A stretch of DNA of 33,799 nt from an uncultured Phycisphaerae bacterium (lineage in GTDB: Bacteria > Planctomycetota > Phycisphaerae > UBA1845 > PWPN01): positions 1-33,799 of the forward strand of contig CALLOB010000108.1 of assembly GCA_938005315.1 (NCBI GenBank), in the 5' to 3' direction. The notes below the pieces were generated by a model. It made no database searches. It was not told the origin of the DNA and saw only the letters and a program-made list of their open reading frames with translations. Positions 15,263 to 26,407 of this stretch are shown in pieces; position 1 is the first letter of the stretch; each line of letters starts with the position of its first letter. Made by a program: the position numbers and the translations under genes.

Positions 15263-16627
15263 ATGAACACGCGACTGCGACGGGTTGTCAGGGTCTCCGG
15301 CGGGACGCTGCGGGTGGCGGCGGCTGCGGCCATGACGGTGTCGGCTGCGGGCTGCGCGTCGCCCGCGCCCCGTGGATGGATCGGCCTGAATACCCAGGCC
15401 GGCTGGTGGGAGCCCGCCCTGGGCGAACGCGTGGGTGCAGCCGGGCCGGCTGACCGGCGGATCGACTTCGACCTGGTGCGCGAACTGGGCGTGCCGATGG
15501 TCCGCGATCTGGCCATGAACTGGGGGCGCATCCAGCCTCAAGCCGGTGCGGCCTTCGATTTCAGCGTGTCCGACGAGATCGTGGCCCAGGCCCAGTCCGC
15601 CGACGCGGACCTGCTGATCTTGTGCTGGGGCGTGCCGCGATGGGCGGCCCCGGCCCCGGGCGATCAACCGGTCGATCCCGGGGTGCCGGCCAGGGAGCAT
15701 GCCGGGGCGTTCGCCGCTTTCGTGAAGGCCTTCGTCGAGCGGTACGACCGGGACGGCGTGGCCGATATGCCCGGACTGCGCAGGCCGGTCGCCGCCTACG
15801 AGTTCATGAACGACGTCGAGTCGGTTCCGCCGGCCGAGTACGCTTTCTGGCTGAAGTTGTTCCGTGCCGCGGTGAAGCAGGCCGACGCCCGGGCTCGGGT
15901 GGTCTGTGGAAGCCTGCGCAGCCCCGGCGTCCGGCTGGTCCAGCGGCCCGACGGCGACTATCCGACCTGGATGGAACGACTGCTGGCCGAACCGGGCCTG
16001 CAGGGGGCGGGATTCCCGCACTTCGACGTGGCGGCCTTCGTCTGCTACCCGGCGGAGTATCCCGGTCGGGCGCCGTTCGAGGACGGGCTGGCCTATGTGA
16101 GCCAGACCCTCGCGGCCGCCGGCCTGAGACTGCCGGTCTGGGTCACGGCCTTCGGCTTCGACAGCGGGAGCAAGAACGAGCCGCAGCAGGCCGACAACCT
16201 GTTCAAATGGGCGATCCACGGGCGGGCGCTGGGGATTGACCGGCTTTACGTGGACGGTCTGCGCGACTACCGGCTTGCGGGTGACACCGGCGTGGGGCGC
16301 AACACCGGCCTGGTCCGCGAGGCCTCCCCCGGCGCGGTTCCCGCCCGGAAACCTGCTTTCCAGGCCCTGGCCATGCTGATCAGGGAAATCGCCGAGCGCC
16401 CGCAGGTCGCCCGATACCGCGACGGCCTGTACGCTTTGACCGGAGCGGGCGAGATCCGATATGTCCTGTGGAAAGTGGAGTCCTATGATGCCCGTGAGTT
16501 CCTGATCCCGGACTGGTGGGAGGTGACCCGGCTTTCCGGCAGCCGGGCGGTCCGGCAGGGTTCGGCCATCCGGCCCGGCTCGAGCCCGGTGCTGCTGAAG
16601 CGCGTCCGGAGCCCGTTCATACGGTAA
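15263..16627 (+). CDS. Glycoside-hydrolase-fold lipoprotein, apparently catalytically dead
   Basis: A 454-residue protein with a basic N-terminus, a hydrophobic stretch and AAGC at 28-31, a weak lipobox with Cys31 as the likely lipidation site. The rest reads as a clan GH-A type TIM barrel (DFDLVRELGVPMVRDLAMNWGRI; LLILCWGVPRWAAP; AFVERYDRDGV). Where GH-A enzymes have the acid/base Asn-Glu after strand 4, this protein has YEFMNDVES (Asn183-Asp184). Where the strand-7 nucleophile Glu should be, it has PVWVTAFGFD with Ala296. The GH-like protein at 19419-21623 keeps both Glu. The fold call is from motif spacing. Loss of hydrolysis, with retained sugar binding or a scaffolding role, is inference. 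Start chosen for the signal peptide; the ribosome-binding site is weak. Confidence 0.72.
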   Translation: MNTRLRRVVRVSGGTLRVAAAAAMTVSAAGCASPAPRGWIGLNTQAGWWEPALGERVGAAGPADRRIDFDLVRELGVPMVRDLAMNWGRIQPQAGAAFDFSVSDEIVAQAQSADADLLILCWGVPRWAAPAPGDQPVDPGVPAREHAGAFAAFVKAFVERYDRDGVADMPGLRRPVAAYEFMNDVESVPPAEYAFWLKLFRAAVKQADARARVVCGSLRSPGVRLVQRPDGDYPTWMERLLAEPGLQGAGFPHFDVAAFVCYPAEYPGRAPFEDGLAYVSQTLAAAGLRLPVWVTAFGFDSGSKNEPQQADNLFKWAIHGRALGIDRLYVDGLRDYRLAGDTGVGRNTGLVREASPGAVPARKPAFQALAMLIREIAERPQVARYRDGLYALTGAGEIRYVLWKVESYDAREFLIPDWWEVTRLSGSRAVRQGSAIRPGSSPVLLKRVRSPFIR

Positions 16628-16698
16628 ATGCGGAGAAACGGGGCCGTGGATCGCCCCGGGAGGCGTTCGCGAGCGTTGCCTCATTGCGTGGGTAGCCG

Positions 16699-17349
16699 AT
16701 GAGCGAGATCCGTCGGGTGGTCCTGGAAGCCCTGCTGCTCTGCGCGGCCGGCACGGCGGTCGGGCTGGCGGTCAACGCCGTCAGCCCTCTGGGCCTCACG
16801 CTGGGCCGCGACTATTTCCTGGCTTCGCGCGGATCCGGACTCGTTCCGGCCGCCACGGGCACCGCCCCGGCCGGGCCGCCCGCTTCGGCGGCCGGAGGGG
16901 AGAATCATCACGCCGAAAGCGAGGCCGAGACCGCCGCGGTCATGCGCCTGCGGGCCCTGGGACTCCAGGACATGCCGCACGCCGAGGTCGAGGAATCGTT
17001 CCGCAGCCCGCTGCGCGAATCCATGGCTTACCTGTTCGTCGATGCCCGCGACGCCCGCCACTTCCAGGAAGGACACATCCCCGGAGCTCTCCATGTCGAT
17101 TACTACCAGATCGACCGCCACATCGAGCAGGTCCTGCCCTACTGCCAGGCCGCCGAGCGGATCATCATCTACTGCAACGGCGGCAACTGCGACGACAGCG
17201 AACTGCTCGCCCAGTCGCTGATCACCGTCTACGGGGTCGATCCGGCGCAGGTGTTCGTCTACCCCGGAGGCATGAGCGAATGGAGGCGCCGCGGGCTGCC
17301 GGTCGAGCGAGGGCGCCCGGACGCCCGGCTGCAGGAGCCTGAGCCATGA
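16699..17349 (+). CDS. Membrane-anchored rhodanese-domain protein
   Basis: A 216-residue protein with an N-terminal membrane helix (about residues 7-27), a Pro/Ala-rich linker to about residue 75 and a C-terminal rhodanese domain. Rhodanese features are LFVDARDARHFQEGHIPGALHVDY (112-135 region), the catalytic loop YCNGGNCDDS with Cys159, and VFVYPGGMSEWRRRGLPV near the end. The loop carries a second Cys at 164, which could form a disulfide with the catalytic one. Rhodaneses transfer sulfane sulfur or take part in thiol redox. Its stop overlaps the next start (ATGA), so it is coupled to the MauE/DoxX-like protein, a pairing that suggests a shared membrane redox or sulfur-trafficking role; that is inference. 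Confidence 0.86.
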   Translation: MSEIRRVVLEALLLCAAGTAVGLAVNAVSPLGLTLGRDYFLASRGSGLVPAATGTAPAGPPASAAGGENHHAESEAETAAVMRLRALGLQDMPHAEVEESFRSPLRESMAYLFVDARDARHFQEGHIPGALHVDYYQIDRHIEQVLPYCQAAERIIIYCNGGNCDDSELLAQSLITVYGVDPAQVFVYPGGMSEWRRRGLPVERGRPDARLQEPEP

Positions 17350-17936
17350 ATCTGCGGGCGACGCTTCGCCGTTGGGACGCCACGGGCCTCCCGCTGCTGC
17401 TGGCCCGGCTGGTGCTGGGCATCACCTTCACGGTCATGGGCCTGGCCAAGACCGGCGTGCCCTCGCTGGTCCTGGAGCGGACCGGCTGGAACAACTCCCC
17501 GGCGGTCAAGGCCTTGCTGGCCAGCGACGTGGTCGCCCTGACCGGCCCGGTGGAGTTCCTCAAACAGATGCGGCAGTACCGCCTCTTCGGCGATCGGCTC
17601 TGGCCGCTGATGAACCTCACGGCTGTGTCCCTGCCGTGGGTGGAGACGCTCTGCGGGCTGCTGCTGCTGGCGGGCGTCGCGGTGCGCGGGGCCGCCCTGA
17701 CGCTGCTGGCCATGCTCCTGGCGTTCACGCCGATGGTCCTGCTACGGGGCCTGGAGCTGCAGGCCGCCGGAGGCCTGGCGTTCTGTCAGGTCCGCTTCGA
17801 CTGCGGCTGCGGGGCCGGCGAAGTGGCCCTGTGCGGCAAACTGGCCGAGAACACCGCCATGATTCTCCTATCGCTGCTGGCGCTGCTTTCCGCGTCCGGG
17901 CGTCTGTGCCTGCGGCGAAATCTGCTGCCGGCCTGA
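17346..17936 (+). CDS. MauE/DoxX-like redox-associated membrane protein
   Basis: A 196-residue integral membrane protein with about four hydrophobic helices (LLLARLVLGITFTVMGLAK; LPWVETLCGLLLLAGVAV; LTLLAMLLAFTPMVLLRG; TAMILLSLLALLSASG). A Cys-rich loop lies between the last two helices at FCQVRFDCGCGAGEVALCGK (Cys147, 153, 155, 163). MauE/DoxX-family proteins are linked to disulfide or quinone-related chemistry in the membrane. The ATG overlaps the rhodanese stop (ATGA), so the two are almost certainly co-translated. The next gene, the broken esterase, begins 38 nt later. Confidence 0.8.
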   Translation: MNLRATLRRWDATGLPLLLARLVLGITFTVMGLAKTGVPSLVLERTGWNNSPAVKALLASDVVALTGPVEFLKQMRQYRLFGDRLWPLMNLTAVSLPWVETLCGLLLLAGVAVRGAALTLLAMLLAFTPMVLLRGLELQAAGGLAFCQVRFDCGCGAGEVALCGKLAENTAMILLSLLALLSASGRLCLRRNLLPA

Positions 17937-17974
17937 TCGCAGGCAGGCCACGGCGTCCCCGTGCGAGGTGCATC

Positions 17975-19398
17975 ATGACCATGACGCGTCGGCGACCGGG
18001 GCGAGGCGTGAGCATGGATCGACCATCCCTGGCGGCGGTAACGGCCCTGACGTTCTTCCTGCTGACGGCCCCCGGGCCGGGGGCGGCTTCGGCCCGGGCC
18101 GCTTCCAGGCTGGTCCAGCCTGCCTGTCGGCCGGCCGATACCCTCGTGCGTTCGCTGCTGTCGCACCGCACGGCCGAGATCGACGCCGCCTTCACCGCGG
18201 AGCTCGCTTCGGCCGACGCCTGGAACGCGCGGCGCGATGAGCTGCGGCACGAATACCTCTTCATGCTGGGACTGGACCCCGAACCTCCCCGCACGCCGCT
18301 GCGGACCACGATCACCGGCACCCTTCAGGGCGAAGGCTTCGTTGTCGAGAAGCTGCATTTCCAGAGCCTGCCGCGGCTGTACGTCACCGCGAATCTCTAT
18401 CGTCCCGCGACGCGCGCCGAGGGCGATCGGCTGCCCGCGGTTCTCTACCTCTGCGGCCACTCCGACATGGGCCGCGACGGAAGACCGCCTACCAGTCCCA
18501 CGGAATCTGGTTCGCCCGCCATGGTTACAAATGCCTGACTCTCGACACCCTTCAGCTCGGCGAGATCGCCGGCGTGCACCACGGGACCTGCCGCGAGGGG
18601 CGATGGTGGTGGCTGTCGCGCGGTTACACGCCGGCCGGCGTGGAGTGCTGGAACGGCATCCGGGCCCTGGATCTGCTTCAGGAGCGTCCGGACGTGGACG
18701 GCGAACGCCTGGCGGTGACCGGGCGCAGCGGCGGGGGGGCGGCCACCCTCTGGGTCGCGGCCGCCGACGAGCGGGTCAGGGTCGCCGTGCCGGTCAGCGG
18801 CCTGTCGGACCTGGAGTGCTACGTCGGCGAGCAGGTCATCAACGGCCACTGCAACTGCATGTTCCTGTGGAACTGCTTCGCCTGGCCCTGGACGCGGATC
18901 CCGGCGCTGGTCGCTCCCCGGCCGATGCTGTTCGCCAACGGCGACACCGACCGGATCTTCCCGATGTCCGGCAACGAGCGGATCTCGGCCCGCCTGGAGC
19001 GATTCTACGCCCTCTTCGGCGCTTCGGATCGCTTCGAGACCGTGGTCAGCATCGGGGGACACTCCTGCCGGACCGACCTGCGGGAATCGGCCTTCCGTTT
19101 CATCAACGCCCACCTCAGGCACGACGCCTCCCCGGTGGCCGACACGGCGGCCAGTTTCCTTCCCGGCGACGAGGACGAGGCCCGCCTCCTGCTGGAGCCC
19201 GAGTCGCTGCGGGTGTTCCCCACGGACGCCGACCTTCCCGCCGATCGCCTCAACGCCGGGATCGACCGGCACTTCGTGCCTGTGCGCAGACCCGGCCCTC
19301 CCGCGCAGGGCGGCCTGGAGGCCTGGCGCGACGCCAGCGGCCGGCGCCCCCGCCGGCCGGGCTTATCCGGAAACACGCTCGTGTTGATCCCCGACTGA
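17975..19398 (+). pseudogene. Secreted acetylxylan-esterase-like alpha/beta hydrolase, frameshifted
   Basis: Two frames together encode one alpha/beta hydrolase of about 474 residues. The first runs from ATG 17975 (GAGG 6 nt upstream; alternatives 17981 and 18014) through a signal peptide (LAAVTALTFFLLTAPGPGAA) to VLYLCGHSDMGRDG, then goes out of frame and stops at 18538. The second continues exactly where homology should go on (KTAYQSHGIWFARHGYKCLTLD) from 18481 to the stop at 19398. One base is missing in a Gly codon at 18479-18480. The downstream part keeps the nucleophile motif GRSGGG, an acid in FANGDTDRIF and a His in IGGHSC, so the triad is intact. This is either a recent mutation or an assembly/sequencing error. 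The likely role is deacetylation of plant-type polysaccharide. Confidence 0.82.
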
Positions 19399-19418
19399 AC
19401 AACAGAGTTCCGCGGACT

Positions 19419-21623
19419 TCATTCCGGCGGCTTGTCTCCGCGAACGCCCAGAAACACGTCGTCGAAGAAGGCCGCTCCGCCCCGGCCCGACGTTCTCAGG
19501 TTCACCGACACCCGGTGCGTCCCCTCGGGAGCGCGTCCCTCGACCGAAACCCAGGTCCACTTCCCCGGCCGTCCCTCCACGCGGCTCCGCGGCTCGACCA
19601 GACCGATCACCGAACCGTCGTTGCGGGTGAACGCCAGCGCGACCCAGGCGGCGGACCTGCGGTCCGACATGTCGCCGTAGACCCACGCGCCGGCCACATA
19701 CGTCGCGCCCGGCCGGCCGGTGCCGTAGTGCGTGATCTGTCGGATGGCGAGGTTTTCCGTGTCCAGGTGGAGCACCTGGGCGCGGCGGCCGGAATGGACC
19801 CGCCGCTCGGTGATCGAGGTCCATTCCTCGCGCTGCTGCTGCGGAGGGGGATCCAGCGGCTCGAAGCTAAGGCCGATCCCCGCCTTTCCGCCCCCGCCTC
19901 CGCCGGCCTCGAAACCGCCGTTGCTCAGCAGGTTTTCCACGTCCGGCGCGCGTCGCGGCCCGAGGACGAAATCCGATGCCGTCGCCTTCCCGACGGCCGG
20001 TTCCACACCGGAGACCTCATACTCGTGAAAGCCCTCCAATCGGGCGATCAGCCGATACCCCACCGGTGCGCATCCGGTGAATCGAAAGCGTCCCCCCCGG
20101 TCGGTTCTGGCCGACAGGCCCCCGGGCTCCAGCCGGATGGCCACGCCCTCCAGCGGCTTGCCGTCGTGGCTGTGACGCACCGTCCCTTCGAGCGTGCATC
20201 GCGCCTCGACCTCCAGCCGTGGATCGATGACCGTGTTCCTTCCGGCCGAGACCTCCACCTGCCGGGCGGCGGACCTGAACCCGCGCCGGGCGAACCGCAG
20301 CTCGTAGGTGCCCGGCTTCAGCCCGGACAGGAAGTAGTTGCCCAGTGGATCACTCTGGGCAGCGGCTCCCGCTCCCCCGGTGCCCGAAGGCCGCAGAGAC
20401 ACATCCACCTTCTCGATGCGTGCGTCGAGGCCCGCGGCGCGGATCGTGCCGGAGACCGCGCCGATCAGGTCGGTCGGCTTGGCCAGGGCGGCCACCGCGG
20501 TGTACTGATAATGCGGCCGGGTCGGCGAGCCGTCCGGGTTGGTGTCGCTGTCGGGTTCCACCCAGTCGAACGGTCGCCAGTTCTCGTTGCAGAACTCAAA
20601 CGGCAGCACCGCCAGAACCTCCGGCCACCGCGTCCAGAAATCCCGGAACGCCCTCACGATGTAGTCGGCCCGGAGGTACTCGTCGATGATCGGAAAGCCC
20701 TCCCGTGCATACGTGCTGTTGCCCAGGTCGTACCCCGTTTCGGTGATCATGACCTTGACGTCGGGGCGACCGAGGTCGGCCAGGACCTTGAGCTCCAGCA
20801 GGTACGAGTCGATCGCCAGTTCGCTGCCGGCCGGCACCGTGCGGTCGTGGAAGTTGATCTCCGGCGGATGGTTGTGCGGGTAGGGGTGCGAGGCCCAGAC
20901 GTCGAAGGAGGAGATGAACTTCGGATCGGCCCGGCAAAGGGCCTCGGTCCATTCGGGACTGGTCGCCAGGGCCCCGTTGAGCACCCGGATGCGCGGGTCG
21001 CCGATCGACCGCACCGCCTCGGCCGCCTGAACGAAGAAAGCCGCATACTCCTTCGGATCCGGGCGACCGCTCCACTCGATCGCCAGGTTCGGTTCGTTCC
21101 AGATCTCGATATACAGCGGGCACAGGTCCGACCGCGGCAGCCCTTCCACGACCGCGCGGATCGCGCGGGCCATCGAGCGGTAACGCAGCGGCCCGTCGGC
21201 GCGGGGCGCCTCCCACTGTCCGTCCTTCCAGCGGCCGCCCAGCCGGATCACCGGGATCAGCTCCATCCGGTAGCAGCTGTTGACGTAGTCGATCCATCCC
21301 TGCTGAGGTCCCTGCGTGCGATGGTCGATGTCGGTGAAGAAGGTCTTGGCATAGCCCCAGCGCCCGACGAGATGCCGCGCCCAGCGCAGGTGAGTATGAC
21401 CGCGGGTGCCGGGGGCGCCGTCGCCCACCAGCAGGTGAGCGCCATACGGGTTGTTCGGCAGAGCGTATGCGGAGTCCGGCGGCGGAGCATCGGCCGGGCG
21501 GGTCGATATCTGGACGGTGCGCATCGCCCGCGGCAGCTGGGCCTCGGTCGCCCCGAGCGGCAGCAGCGCAACGCACAACAGGGCCGCCGACGCCGCAAGA
21601 ACGCGCCGCATCGCCTCGGACAT
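19419..21623 (-). CDS. Secreted glycoside hydrolase with carboxypeptidase-like and carbohydrate-binding-like domains
   Basis: A 734-residue protein. ATG 21623 has GGGGAG 6 nt upstream and starts a signal peptide (RRVLAASAALLCVALLPLGA). An ATG at 21641 overlapping the ligA stop is a coupled alternative. The catalytic domain (about 35-385) is a GH-A barrel with acid/base Glu177 in YIEIWNEPN and nucleophile Glu295 in VMITETGYD; GH39- or GH5-like families are possible. Next come two carboxypeptidase-regulatory-like beta domains (about 388-540; GTIRAAGLDARIEKVDVSL and GTVRHSHDGKPLEGVAIRL), then a Gly-rich linker and a C-terminal jelly-roll-like module starting NLLSNGGFEAG, probably sugar-binding. 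Substrate unknown. It shares a transcription unit with ligA and converges with the esterase gene. Confidence 0.85.
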   Translation of the reverse strand: MSEAMRRVLAASAALLCVALLPLGATEAQLPRAMRTVQISTRPADAPPPDSAYALPNNPYGAHLLVGDGAPGTRGHTHLRWARHLVGRWGYAKTFFTDIDHRTQGPQQGWIDYVNSCYRMELIPVIRLGGRWKDGQWEAPRADGPLRYRSMARAIRAVVEGLPRSDLCPLYIEIWNEPNLAIEWSGRPDPKEYAAFFVQAAEAVRSIGDPRIRVLNGALATSPEWTEALCRADPKFISSFDVWASHPYPHNHPPEINFHDRTVPAGSELAIDSYLLELKVLADLGRPDVKVMITETGYDLGNSTYAREGFPIIDEYLRADYIVRAFRDFWTRWPEVLAVLPFEFCNENWRPFDWVEPDSDTNPDGSPTRPHYQYTAVAALAKPTDLIGAVSGTIRAAGLDARIEKVDVSLRPSGTGGAGAAAQSDPLGNYFLSGLKPGTYELRFARRGFRSAARQVEVSAGRNTVIDPRLEVEARCTLEGTVRHSHDGKPLEGVAIRLEPGGLSARTDRGGRFRFTGCAPVGYRLIARLEGFHEYEVSGVEPAVGKATASDFVLGPRRAPDVENLLSNGGFEAGGGGGGKAGIGLSFEPLDPPPQQQREEWTSITERRVHSGRRAQVLHLDTENLAIRQITHYGTGRPGATYVAGAWVYGDMSDRRSAAWVALAFTRNDGSVIGLVEPRSRVEGRPGKWTWVSVEGRAPEGTHRVSVNLRTSGRGGAAFFDDVFLGVRGDKPPE

Positions 21624-21637
21624 CACCTGCTCCCCGG

Positions 21638-23705
<2,068 letters not shown>

Positions 23706-23832
23706 CCCGGCGATGATCGGCCCGCCGGGCGACGCGGACCGGTCCGGCTGCCGCTCAGCACGCCCCATGGGCCGGAAAAACGCCTCCGGCGCCGCAACAC
23801 CCTCCCGCCCACGCGCATCGGAGCCCGCCCCG

Positions 23833-23861
23833 TTGCCCGAGGCCGATCGAGATGCTATAGC
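23833..23861 (+). promoter_or_regulatory. Candidate promoter for bioA
   Basis: TTGCCC (23833-23838), 17 nt, TATAGC (23856-23861; four of six matches). The predicted transcript starts about 53 nt before the ATG at 23921. No BirA-type operator was recognised. Confidence 0.45.
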
Positions 23862-23920
23862 TTCCCCGGAAGGTCGCGCGGCCGGGCATGCCGGGCCGCG
23901 GCCGGAGGATGTGAACACCG

Positions 23921-25333
23921 ATGCAGGCCGATTCGTCTGATCACCGCCTGTCAGGCCCCCGGAAGCGCCGACTGATCGAGCTGGACCGCAACCATGTCTG
24001 GCATCCCTTCACCCAGCATGCGCTCTGGAACCGGGTCGATCCGTTGATCATCGTCGCGGCCGAGGGCGTGCACCTCATCGATGCCGACGGCCGGCGCTAC
24101 ATCGACGGCGTCTCCAGCCTGTGGTGCAACATTCACGGCCACCGCCGGCCGGAAATCGACGAGGCCGTCCGCCGTCAGCTCGGTCGCGTCGCCCACACCA
24201 CGCAACTGGGGCTCGTCTCGCCCCCGGCCGTCGAACTGGCCGCACGGCTGGTGTCGCTGGCCCCGCCGGGACTGACCAGGGTGTTCTTCTCCGACGACGG
24301 CTCCACCAGCGTCGAGGTCGCCTGCAAGATGGCCTTCGGCTACTGGCGGCACCGGCGCAAGACCCGCCGGCGCTTCATCGCACTCGGACAGGCCTACCAC
24401 GGCGACACCATCGGCGCCCTGAGCCTCGGCGGCATCGAGCTCTTTCACCGCCCCTGGCGGCCGCTGCTGTTCAAGACCGATTTCGCCCCGCCGCCGTACT
24501 GCTATCGCTGCCCGCTGGGCAAATCCGCCGACACCTGCGGCATGGCCTGCGTCGGGGAGCTGGAACGCCTGCTCCAGAGCCGTCGCGGCCAGGTGGCCGG
24601 CGTGGTCATCGAACCGATGATCCAGTGCGCCGGCGGCATGATCACCGCCCCGGCCGGCTATCTGCGGCGCGTCCGCGAGCTTTGCGACCAGTACGACACC
24701 CTCCTGATCGCCGACGAGGTGGCCACCGGCTTCGGCCGCACCGGCCGGATGTTCGCCTGCGAGCATGAGCACGTCGCTCCGGACCTGATGTGCCTCTCCA
24801 AGGGCCTGACCGGCGGGTACCTGCCCCTGGCGGCGACCCTGGCCACGGATGCGATCTACGAGGCCTTTCTCGGGCCCATCGCCTCGGGCCGGACCTTCTA
24901 CCACGGCCACACCTTCACCGGTAACCCGCTGGGCTGCGCCGCCGCCCTGGCCTCGCTGGATCTGTTCGACGCCGGAAACGTGCTCGACCGCCTCCAGATG
25001 CGCATCTCCCTCATGGCCGAGCACCTGCGACGCATCTCCTGTGGAGCCCACGTCGGCAGCGTTCGTCAGTGCGGGCTGATGGCCGGCATCGAGATCGTCC
25101 GCAACCGCGCCACGCGCGAGGCCTTCCCCTATGCCTGGCAGGTAGGCGCCAGGGTCTGTGCCCGGGCCCGCGACCACGGCGTCATCCTCCGCCCCCTGGC
25201 GGACGTCATCGTGGTCATGCCCCCGCTGGCAATCACCGCCGACGAGCTGGACGATCTCATGGTCGCCGTGGAACGAGCGATCGAGGAGATCACGCCGACG
25301 GCCGCCTCCGGCGAAGTTGACGGCCTGGAGTAG
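23921..25333 (+). CDS. bioA: Adenosylmethionine-8-amino-7-oxononanoate aminotransferase
   Basis: A 470-residue PLP enzyme of class III aminotransferase fold that converts KAPA to DAPA in biotin synthesis, using S-adenosylmethionine as amino donor. It has the BioA start HVWHPFTQH, the substrate-site WCNIHGHRRPEID segment, SDDGSTSVEVACKM, LIADEVATGFGRTG and the PLP Lys294 in CLSKGLTGGYLPLAAT. An insert with four Cys (YCYRCPLGKSADTCGMAC, about residues 191-208) marks the subgroup of BioA with a possible metal or disulfide element. GGAGGA lies 11 nt upstream of the ATG, a little far. No other bio genes are nearby. It converges on the PEP-CTERM gene, with a shared hairpin across the stop. Confidence 0.94.
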   Translation: MQADSSDHRLSGPRKRRLIELDRNHVWHPFTQHALWNRVDPLIIVAAEGVHLIDADGRRYIDGVSSLWCNIHGHRRPEIDEAVRRQLGRVAHTTQLGLVSPPAVELAARLVSLAPPGLTRVFFSDDGSTSVEVACKMAFGYWRHRRKTRRRFIALGQAYHGDTIGALSLGGIELFHRPWRPLLFKTDFAPPPYCYRCPLGKSADTCGMACVGELERLLQSRRGQVAGVVIEPMIQCAGGMITAPAGYLRRVRELCDQYDTLLIADEVATGFGRTGRMFACEHEHVAPDLMCLSKGLTGGYLPLAATLATDAIYEAFLGPIASGRTFYHGHTFTGNPLGCAAALASLDLFDAGNVLDRLQMRISLMAEHLRRISCGAHVGSVRQCGLMAGIEIVRNRATREAFPYAWQVGARVCARARDHGVILRPLADVIVVMPPLAITADELDDLMVAVERAIEEITPTAASGEVDGLE

Positions 25334-25349
25334 AGGGGCTCCGGCCGTC
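25319..25349. terminator. Bidirectional hairpin spanning the bioA stop codon
   Basis: GACGGCC-t-GGAG pairs with CTCC-GGCCGTC: an 11-bp stem with one bulged T and an 8-nt loop that contains the bioA TAG. It fills the 18-nt gap between the convergent genes and can fold in either transcript. No T-run is present. Confidence 0.55.
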
Positions 25350-25351
25350 GG

Positions 25352-26407
25352 TCAGGCAGCCGGCGATCCCCGGCGCCGTCTGAGCGGGATCAGGACTGCC
25401 GCCCCTCCGAATGCCAGAACCCCCAGACACCCCGGCTCGGGAATCTGCACGACACGAAAGCCGACTGGGCCGTAGTCCCAGGAAGGTCGGTAAAGATCGC
25501 GATACCCCGCCGCAAGAGCATTGACAAAGTTGAGGAATGCCCCGCCCCGGAGACCGCGATAGGACGGGCCGATCAGGGCTTCATTCCACTCCCGGACATT
25601 TCCGCCCTGATCGAAGGTGCCGTAAGCACTGGCGCTGTTCTCGTGGGCGCCGACCTCCGTACGGACATACGGATGGCCGATCGTGAGACCGTTGTCATAA
25701 AATGTAGCGCTGTTTCCCGGATCCGGATCGATCAGCCGGCTGACGGGGGGGTTGTTGCTGGCTGTCGGATATTCCCAGTAGTTCCCCGTCGCCCCGTCGT
25801 TCATGTGATAGGCCGCTTTATACCACTCGTCCTCCGTCGGGATCGCCCACCGCCAGTCGGGGTTGCGCGTGACCGCCGCAAGCTCCTCATCGGTCATCGC
25901 GCCGTTGAGGGTGTAGGCGCCGGTCTCGGTCGTACCGGGCCCCTGCGGCCCCGTCGGCTGGCCGTTGTGCAGCCAGTTCGCAAATCTCGCCGCATCGCCC
26001 CAGGAGACGAAGTTCACCGGCCGGTTGGCCCACTCGGGCTCGACGCTGTACACGAAGCTTCCCTGCGAGCCGCTTCTTCGAATTTTGCAGCCGTAGTCGT
26101 TTCCCATTTCCACGTTGTAAAGCATGTAGGTATCGGTTGCGGCAACCGCGTTGAGGAACTCGCAGTACTGGCCGGCAGTCACCTCGAACCTGCCGATGCG
26201 GTACTCGTAGGCGACCGCGCCGTAACCTCCGTGACGGCTGTCGCCCGCGTTGCCCGGATGGCCCACCGGGACGGTCTCCAGGCTGGCCAGCCCCGTCCAT
26301 GAGCCGTCGGGGCCACGGACTCCGCCCATGTTGAATACATCTGCTCTCGCCTGGCTGGCCGCCAGACCGATCATCACATACACCACGACCGACATGCGAT
26401 CTGCCAT
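25352..26407 (-). CDS. PEP-CTERM protein with formylglycine-generating-enzyme (SUMF1) fold
   Basis: A 351-residue exported protein. Signal peptide at 1-22 ([16 protein letters not shown]); an FGE/SUMF1-like domain follows ([85 protein letters not shown]). The tail [21 protein letters not shown] plus RRRR is a PEP-CTERM sorting signal for exosortase. The catalytic Cys pair of true FGE is absent at the end of the domain, so it is unlikely to make formylglycine; FGE-fold proteins without it often serve as binding modules. The start is firm: AAAGGAGG lies 7 nt upstream. It is divergent from the FabG-like gene. Confidence 0.88.
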   Translation of the reverse strand: MADRMSVVVYVMIGLAASQARADVFNMGGVRGPDGSWTGLASLETVPVGHPGNAGDSRHGGYGAVAYEYRIGRFEVTAGQYCEFLNAVAATDTYMLYNVEMGNDYGCKIRRSGSQGSFVYSVEPEWANRPVNFVSWGDAARFANWLHNGQPTGPQGPGTTETGAYTLNGAMTDEELAAVTRNPDWRWAIPTEDEWYKAAYHMNDGATGNYWEYPTASNNPPVSRLIDPDPGNSATFYDNGLTIGHPYVRTEVGAHENSASAYGTFDQGGNVREWNEALIGPSYRGLRGGAFLNFVNALAAGYRDLYRPSWDYGPVGFRVVQIPEPGCLGVLAFGGAAVLIPLRRRRGSPAA

